IMG/VR virus record: IMGVR_UViG_3300030002_000003 | Span: 1-64,000 of that record | Strand: one strand, 5' to 3' | Length of the DNA stretch: 64,000 nt | DNA from: a virus | Shown here: positions 35,501 through 46,163 of the stretch, one piece after another | How positions within the stretch are numbered: the stretch's first letter is position 1 | How the letters are laid out: each line of letters starts with the position of its first letter | Translations under genes and position numbers: made by a program | The notes under the pieces: generated by a model | The model's database searches: none | What the model saw: the letters and a program-made list of their open reading frames with translations, nothing else | What the model was told of the DNA's origin: nothing

Positions 35501-38500
35501 AAACTGTAAACTCTCCACAGAATAAGCAATTTAAGTCTGATTTAAAATCAAGACTTATGTCTATAAATAATAGAATAAATTCATTTGCTGATGTGATGAG
35601 TATACCTAAGGAAGAGTTCAATGATCTTCCAATGGCTAAGTCATCTAATGAGAGTAAAACTGCTCTATCAACAGGAATAGCTGCTCAGGAAGGATCTAGA
35701 TACGATTCTGACGTTGTTAATGCTTTATCTGGCTATGAATCTAAAAGAAATTCAAACGGAGAGCAGTCATTCAAAAAGATGAGTGATGCTAAACATACTG
35801 CTACAGTTTTAGATTATTTAGATAAATATAGAGCTGCTAGACAGTCAGAGGACGAGACTGAAGACAATTTGCAGTCTCGGGAGGCTGAGAAGGCCTCTAA
35901 GGACGATTCTAAGACAGTTTTAGAGGAAAATGGTATTCCGCATCCAGGAACTCATGAAGAACCCGCTACGGAGCTAGAAATGGCACCAGCAGAGGAGCCG
36001 TTAACTACGGTAACTTCATCGGTTGAGCCAACAGAAGAGACTAAGCCTGTATCTACTGAGGCACCGCAGGTTCAAGAAGAACCAATTAAAGAGGTATTAC
36101 CAGAAGAAGATGTAGAGACTAGTTCAAAGGAAACTCCAGAATCATCTGATGTAACTCCAGAGCCTGCTCCAGAAGTACAAGAAGAACCACTAGCTCCGAC
36201 CGAACCAAAAGGAGAACAGTCTGTAGAGGCTGAAGAAAAAGCTACTAAAGAAACAATATCTACTGAAAAGCAAGCAGGTAGAAATACCTTTGCGTATGCC
36301 AGTAGAATGTTTTATGGCGTTACGGCTAATGCAGTTGCACCTAAAAGTATAAATGGACAAAGAGTCAAATCACACGAAGAATTAGGTAAATTACTCGCTA
36401 CTAATGATTTCTTGGTTGACACCGAGATTGAATTTACTATGCAGGATAAGAATCCTAATATAGGTGGGTTTATACCCGGTCATAGAACTACTTATGATCA
36501 AGCGGCTATTATTGCTGTCATAAATAAGAAGAGCGGCCCAATGAAGGGTTACTATGTAGCTATGGTTACAGACCCGTCTGCTAATACTGCTACAGTAAGG
36601 AGTATGCAAGAAATTATTGCATTGTCTAACTTTAGACGAGGAATAATAGAATCTATAGCATCTAATGAGACGCTTCCTTCTGATAAAAAAGTAAAGGTTG
36701 TAGCTTCTGTAGTAAAGGTAAATGATGGAGAAATCAAAACTCTTCTAGTAGATGGTCAGTCCGTTATACACGAACAGCGTAATATAGCTGACGTTCCTGG
36801 ATTTGGGCTACCAATGAAAGACGGTAAGGTGGTATGGAGTGAAGTGTCTAGCGAAACCATTGGATTGCACCTTGGAAAAGGAGATCGTGGAGATAGAGCC
36901 ATTATGGATGCAGATCAACATGTCGTTTCATATGTTAAAGATGAGAGTAACTCAGGTAATGCGTTCATAAGCGTAACTACTCCAGTAAGAAAAGATAAGA
37001 GAGAAATTAAGGTTAATCAAAAACAAATTAAACGTGAGACTCAAGAGGTAATTGATTTAATATATGACTTAGTTATAAATAAAGCTGCATCTGATGCAGA
37101 ACGTATATATACCAGTCACAAAGGAAAGCAATTAGATACTGGTGTATCTGCATTCTCATTGTTAGATAAATTAATTAACTTCGGCGAAAAGACTATAGTT
37201 CAAGAATCTAGAACTGAAGAGGAGCGTAAATATTTACTTCCAAAACAATTCTATATTAGCTCTGACTCGGCTGCTAGGTTTATTGTATATGGAGAAGACT
37301 CTATGACTTTAGATCAAGCTAAAACTGAATCTGGAGCTAAGATTATAAAAGACTTCATAGTTGGTGGAATGCACTGGAACTTAGAGAAGAATCACCTATC
37401 TATAGAGGGTACCCCAGTAAGAGTTAATCAACTATTTCCTCAATTAGACTATCTGTTTAATGAAACTAATCTTGGAATAGATAAAGTTGAGTTTGCAAAA
37501 GGATTTACAATAACTAAAGAAGACGTCAATAGTTTAACATGGGCTGCATGGATGCTAAAGAACGGTAAGATTACAACTGATGCTATTGATGGTATTTTTG
37601 GCAATCCGTATCTTCACGTGGAGTCATATGATGTAGTTCCAAAGAATAGTATTAGTACTCCAGTGTCGTCAGATGGTGGTTTAAGGGGCCTAGGAGCCTC
37701 TGAGAGCGTCGTAAATAACTCAATTAATGATTCTGTTCAACCAGATAAATCGTTCGTTACAGAGCCTACAGTAGAGCGTGAGATATCACCAGATTCTTAT
37801 GACGAGCTTCCTTCGTTTGACGATCTGATGAATTTTGATCTAGAGGGAGCTCCAAAAGAAGTTAATGGTCCAGTAACCAAAGAGATGAACTCTGATATAG
37901 AGTCCGCTTGGTTGATGGACAAGTTAGGATTAAACGAGGACGAAATCGATATTAGAGACGAAATTATCAAATTAGCTCATGATAGACGCGCTATGGGGCT
38001 TATGGCAGAGTCATCTATAGTATTATGGAATAAGGGCGAAGCAGGTACTGCGTATCACGAAGCATTCCACAGGGTATCGTTATTGCTATTAAATCAATCT
38101 GAAAGAAACAGAATATACAGTTTGGCCAGAAACTCAAACTCTGAGTTAACTAACGCTACTGAAAAACAAATAGAAGAGCACTTAGCTGAATTATTTAGAG
38201 AGCAGATGCTATCTCCTACTCACGTATCTGACGTACTAGGAATTAGAAAGTTCTTTAGAAAAATCGCTAATACAACAAGAAGGTTCTTGGGTATGACTCC
38301 TAGAACCATAAACAGATTATTTAAAGATATCCAACTTGGCGCTTACTCTGACGTAAAAGTAGATAGATCTAGCTTAAATAGATTCAAAGAGGCTTATACT
38401 GAAGGTGCTGAATATGGAATCAAAGAACTTAAGCTTAGAAATATAGGCACTTACTCTGAATTGTTCGCAATTAGAGATTCTTTAGTATATGCAATGTTCC

Positions 38501-41500
38501 AATTGAATAACGTTGCTGCTATCGGTGATATAAGCGACCTAGATATGGGTACACTTAAGTCCTGGATAAAGAAAGTTTCGGCTGATAAATCAAACGAATC
38601 GAGGTCTGCGTTATTTACTGAAATAGATGAAAGATTTGAAGACATATTTAAGCCAAAGATAAATCAATTCTTGGCCGCAATGGACATCAAAGAAGTAGAT
38701 GAAGACAACAGAACAGAAAGCGATTCTAATCAAATAGCTGATGAGGCCGCTGATCACTCTAAAGCCTCTTATGAAATATCTAAGGCTGATAATACTAGGG
38801 CGTCTGTTAAGATGTTTATAGCTACTATGCCTAACTCTGAGATGATAGATGGCAAACCTACTGTATCGTTAGAACCTTTAACTGGAATACCTACATTCGT
38901 ACCATTTGTTCCTTCATGGAATAAGATGATTAGCGAATTAAGCGACATGAGTACAGTTCCTATGATGATAGAGAAGATAGACCGCTTATCAAAAGTAGAT
39001 CCTTTCTATAAACTATTACTAGGCAGACTTAATAAGGTAGATGCTAAGACCGGTAAGATGATGTTAACCGATCAATTTATTACTCAGTTCTGGGGATCGT
39101 TGTTCAGTATGCGTCACCAATTTATAAACATTGGATATAGGGAAATAGCTGAGTCTAAGGATGATATAAGAAATCTATTCGTAATTAGAGATAGTGATGT
39201 TGAAAGAGCTACTAGAGAATTACCTACTCTGTGGGGACAATCTTTTGCTGAGAATCCATCGTTGTTTCCAACCGATGAAAATGGAGATAAGTCGTTTAAT
39301 AAAGAGTACGCTCAATCTATAAAAGATAGATACTTAACTGGACTATTGTCTCAGACTAAACCGTCTAAAGATAAAACTAAACAGATTGATCTTAACGTAG
39401 AGGAAAATAGAAATGCCGTACTCGATGAAATAGTAGACCTATATAATATGGTAGGTATTGCTATTGATAGAGATACATTAAACTACATGCTTCAAGGTAA
39501 AAAAGGAACTGCATCAGAAATGGTTGCAGAACTTACAAAATACCTAACAGATACTAAATCTGGCAGTATGAGCATCTTGTTCAATAATGTAATGTCGTCA
39601 TTAATAAAAAATAATGGAGAACTACTTAAATCTGCCAAGAATAGAAAGTCCGAAATACGTAGAGAGGTTAAAGAGATATTCCTGAATGAGAAGTTTGCAG
39701 AAAGACTTGCAGTAGCTCAATCTAAATCTCACAAATCATATGTAGAGGCAACTGTTATTGGTGCTGATGGAGCTAAGCTTTATCAAGTATCTCAAAACAA
39801 TATTATATCTGATACAGTTAGAGAGTTAAATACTAATCCGGAATTAGTTAATAATTTAATTAATACTACATATGTAGGTGGATTTGTTAACGCTAATGGA
39901 GTTAGTACTGGATCTAGAGTCTTAAGACAATTAAAGGATGGTACCTCCAAAGGAATAGATTTAAAGACATTTGTTAAACTTACTGAAGAGGGAGCTAGAG
40001 ACAAAGGACGCGACTACTTATCTATATCTGATGCTGAGGATTATGTTATGAAAATGTCTGCTTTAGCAAACGATTACATGACTATTCCTACTATGGCGGA
40101 TAAGAAGACGTATATGTTCGTTTCTGGAGTAGAGTTAATTCACCAGCCCATAGTATACTCTAGATTTATCAAGCAAGGAGCTGATGGTAAAAACGTTGCT
40201 GATATTACTATAGATTTCCCTTCTGAAGCTAAAAATCAGTTATCTCAATATATGAGAGCTGAGTTTATGTCGATCAAGAATGCATGGCAAGAATTTAAAA
40301 CTGGCCAGGATCTTATAAAGGTATACCACTATAAATCAAATAGAGACGGCTCTATATCTCATGGAAATGGACTTAGGTTTAGATACTTTGGAAATATATC
40401 TGCTGCTGTATTACTTGGAGCCGATGTTATAAATAAAGATATAAGTTTAAACTCATACTTAGATATAGCTGAAGATACTGGAAATAAGCAAGCGTTTGAC
40501 GATGTACTTGACAATATAGAAAGATTGATGCTGAATGATTACGAAGTTATGAACTCTGTAATAAATGCATCATTAATGAGTGCACTAAAGAAGGAGGTTG
40601 CATATGCTGGATCTATAGGGGTTATTGAATACAATGGTACTATTGGATCTATAAAAAATAAGCTACTTGATAGAGGCTCCATATCTAGAAAATCCGCAGA
40701 AATGGATTCATTGCTTAGTAGCTATGACCCAGTATCTGGAAACAAGATCTCTAACTATGGAGAACAAGCTGCTATCTTAGACGCTTTGTCGGAAAACTTA
40801 GTAAATGAAATTATATCTGTAATCGAATTTGAGAAGCTATTTTCTAAAGATCCTGCATTCTACAAAGATACCGATGCTAAGATTAAGCGTCTATCATCTA
40901 TGCTATCTACTGGTACTAACCTTAGAACTGAATGGCCAATTGGTCATAACCTTCAAGGCGTAACTACATTTACTTCTGCTGAGGCAGCTGATAATATAGT
41001 AGGCAGTAGGGAATACGACAAGGTATTGAATAGATTCAAGGCTAATGAGATAAATGAACTTATAGTTGCTCATGGAAAATTATATGTATACGATCTACAT
41101 GACTTAATTGAAAATCATTCATTACCTGCTGAATCTAGAGACCAGGCTAAAGAAGATAGGCTTCAAATGCTTCAAAAGTCATTTAAAGAGGAATTTATTG
41201 CTGGATCTAAGATAGCTGAAAAGAATTCTGCTGGATATGGATTGAATGGAATAGATGAAACTGATGCTACTGTATATATAACTCCTAAGATGTGGAGAAA
41301 TATGCAAGAAATGCTTGGTGATTGGAACCCTGATATGCAAGAGGCTTTTGATTTACTAGAGTCTAAAGAGCAATCATGGGTTAATAATGATGAACAGTAT
41401 AACAAAGTTGCTAAATTAGCTATGGCTCCGATGAAGATGATCTACTTTGGTAGTAAGGTTGATTCAGAGAGAGGTTTGGATATTCCAAAGCTTGACAAGA

Positions 41501-44500
41501 TGGCAATGTTCCCATTGTTTAAATTCATGGCTAATGGAGATTTATCTCATCTATATGATACTATGAATAGCAAAACGAAGCCAATCGACATGGTTGCTTT
41601 CCAAACTGCTGTTAAAGTAGGTAATATAGAAGCGTCTAAAATATATACCGATGCATCTAATACGGAGATGGCCGATTTGTCAAATATGGTTACTGATACC
41701 CAAGAGTATAAATACTTAAGAAAACAGTTAGTTACTGACGCTCACCATCAATCAGAGATGTCTTTGGGTACTCAACCTGCAAAGGCTGCTATGTCTAATA
41801 TTATTGGAGATAGAGTTTATCAGAATATAATACTCGACGGGAAGAAAGGTGCTACTGGCAATAGAATCCTTGAGGCGTGGAGAGCTACAAACGTTGCTCT
41901 ATCTGATAGAGGTGTTGTAGACATGGAAAAAGAATTAGGGTTCGTAAAGAATGCTGATACTGGAGTATATGAGTTTAACGAACAGAAGCTTATAGATTTA
42001 TTCTCTGCCGATGCTGAGAGATCTAAAATGCCTGATGATGTTGTAGCAAAACTTAAATCCAATACCAAAGAAAATCCTGTATCGTTACAAGCGTTGCAAG
42101 ACTGGAAATGGATTCAAAGTAGAGTCACTTCTATGATTGGAAAGAATGTTATTGATATAAAGACTCCTGGTGGAATGTTTATTCAAATGACTGCATTCGG
42201 GCTTAGAGACGACGGAACTTCTAAGGCAAAAGGTATTGGTCAATCAAACTATAAAGGAAGCTACAAGATTAATAATGGAAATAGATTAAGATTCTTGAAT
42301 GATGATGGATCTATGGATGCAGTGGTTTCTATAAACTTATTCAAAGATGTTATTCCCGCTGATATCAAAAAACTTAGCTTTACGAAGCAAGTTGATTGGT
42401 TAATATCTAACGGAATAATTGGAAATGATTCAGCTCCATCTTCTATTGGGTATCGTGTACCAACTCAAGGACTATCATCAATGTCAGCACTTAAGATCGT
42501 AGATGTCTTACCTGCAAATATAGAAGATACTATAATTCTTCCTACTGAGTTCACCAAACTTACCGGCTCTGACTTTGATATTGATAAGCTTTATATAGCT
42601 AGATATAATTTCAAAACTGATTCAGAAGGCGCTATTAGAAAAGTAGAGTTCGACGATTCTAGAATTGGGAAGAATGGAGAAGATGCTTATCACTCAAATA
42701 GTACTACTGCTTTACAGAATAGACTATTAGATCTATTTATGGGCATATTAACAGATCCATCTAATGCTCATGAAACAAGGATGCCATTGGATACTGTTAC
42801 TGACGAGTTAAAAGGCAAAGGTGGTATATTAGAAGATATAGACAAGTTATCAAATGCATCTAGATCTACATATCCATTTGAACATGTAACTCCTGCTTAT
42901 CAATCTAGAAAGAAAGCTGAGTATGCTGGAGGTAAAGGTGGTATTGGGCCAATGGCATTAGCAAATGCTCACCATGTTCTTACCCAGGTAGCTAAATTAG
43001 AGTTCTTCGATAGAGGCCCTATTAAGAAATTCGGGATGAAGGATCTAGGACTTGTGTACGGTAAAGATGGTAAACGTATTCTTGACTGGCTATCTGCCAT
43101 GATCAATGCATTCGTAGATATTGCTAAAGATCCATATATCATACGTTTGAATATGAATCCATTTACTTACAGTACTGCTGAGTTATTGCTTAGAACTGGA
43201 CTAGGAAAAGATACTTTCTATTACTTGTCTCAACCAATCCTTAAGGACGTCGCTGCTGCAGTATTATTGACAAAAGGTAGATATGGTTCAATTAAAACTT
43301 TAAGTGCCTATGAGAGGGAGCAAATAGCCATTAATGAGGTTAAGCAAACCTATATCAACGCTGCTGTTGATGCTGCTAGAAAGGAAGGTGGTCCTGTTAA
43401 TGAAAAGATAGCTAAATTGAATGCAATTGAAACTAATTTAGATGATTTTGGTAGAAAGATTCTGGCTAATGAGCATATATTTGGTCATGACTTTTTAGTT
43501 TCCCAGATATCTGGTGATAGAAATTCATTCGACTGGAACTATAATCAGATAATGATGATGGAAACATTCGAGGAATTAGCTCCATTCTCTAAAGCATTGG
43601 CCGAGCTAGTTAAGTACTCTCAAGTAGATGGTAAGAAGTGGGGCAACACCCTTATTTCAATGTCTATGTATAATGACAACGTTAATGAGCTTATTGCTAA
43701 GGGAAAATCTGGGGTGTTTAGGAATCTACCTGAATTCTATTCTAAAACGTTCCTTGGAGCTAAATTGAAGAATGCTATTACAATGTCAAATTCTATTGGC
43801 AATTCAATGTTCTTTAGAACTACTCCAATAATGTATAACTTCCTTAAAAAGGCTGGAGCATTAACAGGATCTAGAAAACTACTTAGCTCTGAGACTGTAG
43901 AGTCTATTGCAGATGCTACTGATTCACTTATTAAGTCAGAGTTCTTTATCAATAGGGCTAATAAACAGGGAGTTGAAATAAAAGACTTATTCTATGGAGC
44001 AGATTCAATGGCTAGACGCCTATATAAAATAAAGGATAAAATAGCCAAGGCTGACAAAAATTCATTGTATTTAAGCTTAAAGAATAACGTATTTATCAAT
44101 CACCTTAAACCAGATATAGCTACAGTTAGGTATATTGAAACTAAGGATGAAGCTGGAAATGTTATCTCAAATAGAGACGAGTACAATCAAAGACCTGATC
44201 ATATTCTTACAGACAGTGCCAACAATTCTGACCCAAATTACGTTACTATGTTAAAAGAGTATTGGGCAGAGCTATTGGACAGCCCTATAGAGGACGTTAA
44301 TAAATTTGCTAATGACTTTATATTATATCAATTCTTCTCTAATGGAGAGAATGGTGCAATAAACCAAGTAAAATTAGGAGAGGACGTTAGAACTGATATA
44401 GGATTAGAGAAATTTATTAAAGATAGAATGAAAAATATTGCTAATGGTGAATTACCATTTGAATATAATGAAGCTATCAGAAGTATATTTGTTAATAGAT

Positions 44501-46158
44501 GGTATGATGACGACCTAGTTCCTTATGTTAAGCTAACTGAGAACCAAGGGTTAGATATGCAGGCTACTCAAATAACTGGAACTAGGGTAAATAAAATATA
44601 TAATGCACCTCAAGTTCCTTCACCAGCAATCACTTCCAACGGTAAGGCTAGACCACTCTTCTTTGTAGATGATCTTGCTAGACCAGTAGGTATAATGAGA
44701 GGTGGTGGTAATATGTTTAGTCCATTTGTTAAAGTATCTTACGATAATGGTACTTCTGTACCTGATGTAACCCTATTTGAATTAGTAGGCGTAGTTAGAA
44801 AAGGAGATGAAGGATTTGGGACTACTAAGCCAGTATATGCAGCTATAAATAAATCCAGTGAGAAAGTCGCTGGTAAATCAGTAGTTGAATTTGGCCTAGA
44901 GAAATCAATAATACCTGCCAATAAGGTGATGGCTTACGGTTCTATAAATAAGTCCGTGTTCGAAAGTAAAGATACTTTACTTCCTCATATACCAAATTTG
45001 TTTAATAGATATAATGAAGCGTATCAAAATGCAAGATTATCTATAGAGCAAATGGATAGAACTTATAATTTATTTAGCACATTTCGGCCAATTACATCAT
45101 TTGAATCATTTGAGAAACGTGATGCAGCGGCTAAAGAAGTTACCGATACTGTAGGTGATTTGTACGATAAAGTAATAAACTATGCTAACATAGCTAAGTC
45201 TACTGGTGATTTTGATGCCTACCAAATGTTATCTGATATACAATCTGATGATAATGGTTATTCTGAATCACAAATAGCAGCAGCTCTGTATTTATATGCA
45301 GACACTCTAAAGTCGCTATTTAATGAGAATGCATCAGAAACAGAGTTTAAGGCCGTAGATAGCATATATGATAAATTAGGCGCTAAGACCGAAAGCAAAA
45401 ATGTAAGAATAGTTAAATGGGCTGATCTAAAAGATGCTACAGAACCGTATATACGAGTTGGAGGACATGTAGTAAATGTAATATCAACAAGAATAAAAAA
45501 CTCTGATGAACATTTTGGAAATCCATTTAGTCCTGACGCTAGAATACTTGCTAATAATAAAGATTTAATAAAAGCCGACAGTACTAAAGACGCGGTTGAG
45601 AAGTATATTGACTGGATTATTTACGGAGGCGGTGCGTTTCTAGAAGAAGGCACTGGGCATCCAACAGAGCTTAGTGAAAGGGTTGATGAACTTAAATCAA
45701 GAAGAGGCTGGATTTTGTCTAAGCTGAAGACAGGCGAATTTAAAGATAAACCAATCTTATATTACACAGAACTTGGAGAGCCATCTCATGCAACTGCATT
45801 AGATTACTTAATCAATAGATATTCATTTAAAGATGATTTAATCAACTCTGAAGAATCTAATGATCAAATCACTAATTCCAATGAGATAGTGTCTAAAAAC
45901 GCACTTAAAGCTCGTGTAGAGGAATACACCAACAAACATATGGATGAGAATAAGGCGTATTCTGAATATTTTAACGACTACAAGGAAATTCCAATATCTG
46001 AAGGATGGACTGAAGATAAAATAGCATTATCTGAAAATTCAATAGAAGCTATAAATGGCGGACTTGAATCTATAGGATTACCTAGAATATCTCAAGAGGA
46101 TTATAACAATATGTCACAAGAAGAATTAGATAAACTAAAAGCCTGTTATGGCATATAA
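32590..46158 (+). CDS. Giant virion protein with zincin, crAss-type RNA polymerase and DUF4326-like parts
   Basis: A 4522-residue protein. In order: a helical N-terminal part with hydrophobic segments near 457-480 and 617-640; a Pro/Glu/Thr-rich linker (about 1116-1224); a zincin-like metallopeptidase motif AYHEAFHRV with His1823, Glu1824 and His1827 and a probable third ligand in EEHLAELFRE (about 1862-1870); a long RNA polymerase region (about 2000-4000) with IGYRVPTQGLSSM and the catalytic loop DFDID (Asp3328, 3330, 3332) in GSDFDIDKLYIA; and a C-terminal DUF4326-like domain (about 4270-4412). crAss-like phage phi14:2 carries the related virion RNA polymerase, which enters the cell to transcribe early genes; this one is about twice as long as that protein. 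The zincin may process it. It is followed after 5 bases by the second giant. Confidence 0.85.
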   Translation: MKRPKIDKRIITPGAMADYAKREASWSGMLMSAGDLSVGNYKKVAPEAPEVDTEAQDKEIARKVDVAVAEKLKAAEAGKVDTNLIPKEDKATEAPTNPLEQKQWEVNQNNWFEAYKNKLGPKSYPLTTGPSETPLFDSMKEGAKNTINFVNTGLNQIFDFPATLSDIGSHAVKFAAKSANEIDQFGKANYFSDSWKATANGFDDSHISKAAGEQVEVLGQARDGIETMSDVIKTDPTMQEALLAYNEWSKRPDKMDDGNGMPVWDQVQSDLRPAFDKHYSTIKKYIEARDKFSPNMFNTGESFEKTAHKAGLLDGIGNFVDQLGNSITGVDENNSLAGNVSRSGSGASNAEAYPKGFTPYMQPDGKPVPNYALPSTEELFGKGPGYDMRATNGYLNAMNKINLQDMKTEEDVAWHMRQKKARGDASNAFLVKQNQNDNILFSMPSQVGISSGDVTTQFASTGLSMALGAASGVSKNPFIKGAITAVNFGSNLALNAYQRKHENWMELDDNHRTKVNEYLAKNGGGDSNMLYNQSDDKILKPLLTDGAGGDEVNKARQELKENGALSTETRAIIERGILSRRIKTSDKVTNDALANGDVKLKEYMKQNDAFMWTDVAESMIMSIPFGSGATKAIELAAKPEASAAAKFAAKTIEMAEGKYTKTIGKIMQHGAMIVPKIAAAHTVDALGEAFEESGQYVNGQNYIKNHMNEYDSYIGSLIEGTNSGISGIKMILGENVDKNYYDKDQLEMNAKAGFYMGLIMPLPFTAFHTATEIRENSRENRAKSYIDGGIGAQIDSESRITKANFYVNAATKGMGDAVENHIENLSANNKDPYKKRQFQDEAKFAKEVLSVADSPQVTKFAKNNGKYGSEDHKLLTSLIVDHSAAYEDAVKKVDESNSILDKSSKTDFESDFTFQSAFNQINSRREDGSEAIIPKNVQQELHSLMAEKQATEVLINFKELSDAHDIDRKDKTVNSPQNKQFKSDLKSRLMSINNRINSFADVMSIPKEEFNDLPMAKSSNESKTALSTGIAAQEGSRYDSDVVNALSGYESKRNSNGEQSFKKMSDAKHTATVLDYLDKYRAARQSEDETEDNLQSREAEKASKDDSKTVLEENGIPHPGTHEEPATELEMAPAEEPLTTVTSSVEPTEETKPVSTEAPQVQEEPIKEVLPEEDVETSSKETPESSDVTPEPAPEVQEEPLAPTEPKGEQSVEAEEKATKETISTEKQAGRNTFAYASRMFYGVTANAVAPKSINGQRVKSHEELGKLLATNDFLVDTEIEFTMQDKNPNIGGFIPGHRTTYDQAAIIAVINKKSGPMKGYYVAMVTDPSANTATVRSMQEIIALSNFRRGIIESIASNETLPSDKKVKVVASVVKVNDGEIKTLLVDGQSVIHEQRNIADVPGFGLPMKDGKVVWSEVSSETIGLHLGKGDRGDRAIMDADQHVVSYVKDESNSGNAFISVTTPVRKDKREIKVNQKQIKRETQEVIDLIYDLVINKAASDAERIYTSHKGKQLDTGVSAFSLLDKLINFGEKTIVQESRTEEERKYLLPKQFYISSDSAARFIVYGEDSMTLDQAKTESGAKIIKDFIVGGMHWNLEKNHLSIEGTPVRVNQLFPQLDYLFNETNLGIDKVEFAKGFTITKEDVNSLTWAAWMLKNGKITTDAIDGIFGNPYLHVESYDVVPKNSISTPVSSDGGLRGLGASESVVNNSINDSVQPDKSFVTEPTVEREISPDSYDELPSFDDLMNFDLEGAPKEVNGPVTKEMNSDIESAWLMDKLGLNEDEIDIRDEIIKLAHDRRAMGLMAESSIVLWNKGEAGTAYHEAFHRVSLLLLNQSERNRIYSLARNSNSELTNATEKQIEEHLAELFREQMLSPTHVSDVLGIRKFFRKIANTTRRFLGMTPRTINRLFKDIQLGAYSDVKVDRSSLNRFKEAYTEGAEYGIKELKLRNIGTYSELFAIRDSLVYAMFQLNNVAAIGDISDLDMGTLKSWIKKVSADKSNESRSALFTEIDERFEDIFKPKINQFLAAMDIKEVDEDNRTESDSNQIADEAADHSKASYEISKADNTRASVKMFIATMPNSEMIDGKPTVSLEPLTGIPTFVPFVPSWNKMISELSDMSTVPMMIEKIDRLSKVDPFYKLLLGRLNKVDAKTGKMMLTDQFITQFWGSLFSMRHQFINIGYREIAESKDDIRNLFVIRDSDVERATRELPTLWGQSFAENPSLFPTDENGDKSFNKEYAQSIKDRYLTGLLSQTKPSKDKTKQIDLNVEENRNAVLDEIVDLYNMVGIAIDRDTLNYMLQGKKGTASEMVAELTKYLTDTKSGSMSILFNNVMSSLIKNNGELLKSAKNRKSEIRREVKEIFLNEKFAERLAVAQSKSHKSYVEATVIGADGAKLYQVSQNNIISDTVRELNTNPELVNNLINTTYVGGFVNANGVSTGSRVLRQLKDGTSKGIDLKTFVKLTEEGARDKGRDYLSISDAEDYVMKMSALANDYMTIPTMADKKTYMFVSGVELIHQPIVYSRFIKQGADGKNVADITIDFPSEAKNQLSQYMRAEFMSIKNAWQEFKTGQDLIKVYHYKSNRDGSISHGNGLRFRYFGNISAAVLLGADVINKDISLNSYLDIAEDTGNKQAFDDVLDNIERLMLNDYEVMNSVINASLMSALKKEVAYAGSIGVIEYNGTIGSIKNKLLDRGSISRKSAEMDSLLSSYDPVSGNKISNYGEQAAILDALSENLVNEIISVIEFEKLFSKDPAFYKDTDAKIKRLSSMLSTGTNLRTEWPIGHNLQGVTTFTSAEAADNIVGSREYDKVLNRFKANEINELIVAHGKLYVYDLHDLIENHSLPAESRDQAKEDRLQMLQKSFKEEFIAGSKIAEKNSAGYGLNGIDETDATVYITPKMWRNMQEMLGDWNPDMQEAFDLLESKEQSWVNNDEQYNKVAKLAMAPMKMIYFGSKVDSERGLDIPKLDKMAMFPLFKFMANGDLSHLYDTMNSKTKPIDMVAFQTAVKVGNIEASKIYTDASNTEMADLSNMVTDTQEYKYLRKQLVTDAHHQSEMSLGTQPAKAAMSNIIGDRVYQNIILDGKKGATGNRILEAWRATNVALSDRGVVDMEKELGFVKNADTGVYEFNEQKLIDLFSADAERSKMPDDVVAKLKSNTKENPVSLQALQDWKWIQSRVTSMIGKNVIDIKTPGGMFIQMTAFGLRDDGTSKAKGIGQSNYKGSYKINNGNRLRFLNDDGSMDAVVSINLFKDVIPADIKKLSFTKQVDWLISNGIIGNDSAPSSIGYRVPTQGLSSMSALKIVDVLPANIEDTIILPTEFTKLTGSDFDIDKLYIARYNFKTDSEGAIRKVEFDDSRIGKNGEDAYHSNSTTALQNRLLDLFMGILTDPSNAHETRMPLDTVTDELKGKGGILEDIDKLSNASRSTYPFEHVTPAYQSRKKAEYAGGKGGIGPMALANAHHVLTQVAKLEFFDRGPIKKFGMKDLGLVYGKDGKRILDWLSAMINAFVDIAKDPYIIRLNMNPFTYSTAELLLRTGLGKDTFYYLSQPILKDVAAAVLLTKGRYGSIKTLSAYEREQIAINEVKQTYINAAVDAARKEGGPVNEKIAKLNAIETNLDDFGRKILANEHIFGHDFLVSQISGDRNSFDWNYNQIMMMETFEELAPFSKALAELVKYSQVDGKKWGNTLISMSMYNDNVNELIAKGKSGVFRNLPEFYSKTFLGAKLKNAITMSNSIGNSMFFRTTPIMYNFLKKAGALTGSRKLLSSETVESIADATDSLIKSEFFINRANKQGVEIKDLFYGADSMARRLYKIKDKIAKADKNSLYLSLKNNVFINHLKPDIATVRYIETKDEAGNVISNRDEYNQRPDHILTDSANNSDPNYVTMLKEYWAELLDSPIEDVNKFANDFILYQFFSNGENGAINQVKLGEDVRTDIGLEKFIKDRMKNIANGELPFEYNEAIRSIFVNRWYDDDLVPYVKLTENQGLDMQATQITGTRVNKIYNAPQVPSPAITSNGKARPLFFVDDLARPVGIMRGGGNMFSPFVKVSYDNGTSVPDVTLFELVGVVRKGDEGFGTTKPVYAAINKSSEKVAGKSVVEFGLEKSIIPANKVMAYGSINKSVFESKDTLLPHIPNLFNRYNEAYQNARLSIEQMDRTYNLFSTFRPITSFESFEKRDAAAKEVTDTVGDLYDKVINYANIAKSTGDFDAYQMLSDIQSDDNGYSESQIAAALYLYADTLKSLFNENASETEFKAVDSIYDKLGAKTESKNVRIVKWADLKDATEPYIRVGGHVVNVISTRIKNSDEHFGNPFSPDARILANNKDLIKADSTKDAVEKYIDWIIYGGGAFLEEGTGHPTELSERVDELKSRRGWILSKLKTGEFKDKPILYYTELGEPSHATALDYLINRYSFKDDLINSEESNDQITNSNEIVSKNALKARVEEYTNKHMDENKAYSEYFNDYKEIPISEGWTEDKIALSENSIEAINGGLESIGLPRISQEDYNNMSQEELDKLKACYGI

Positions 46159-46163
46159 TAAAT

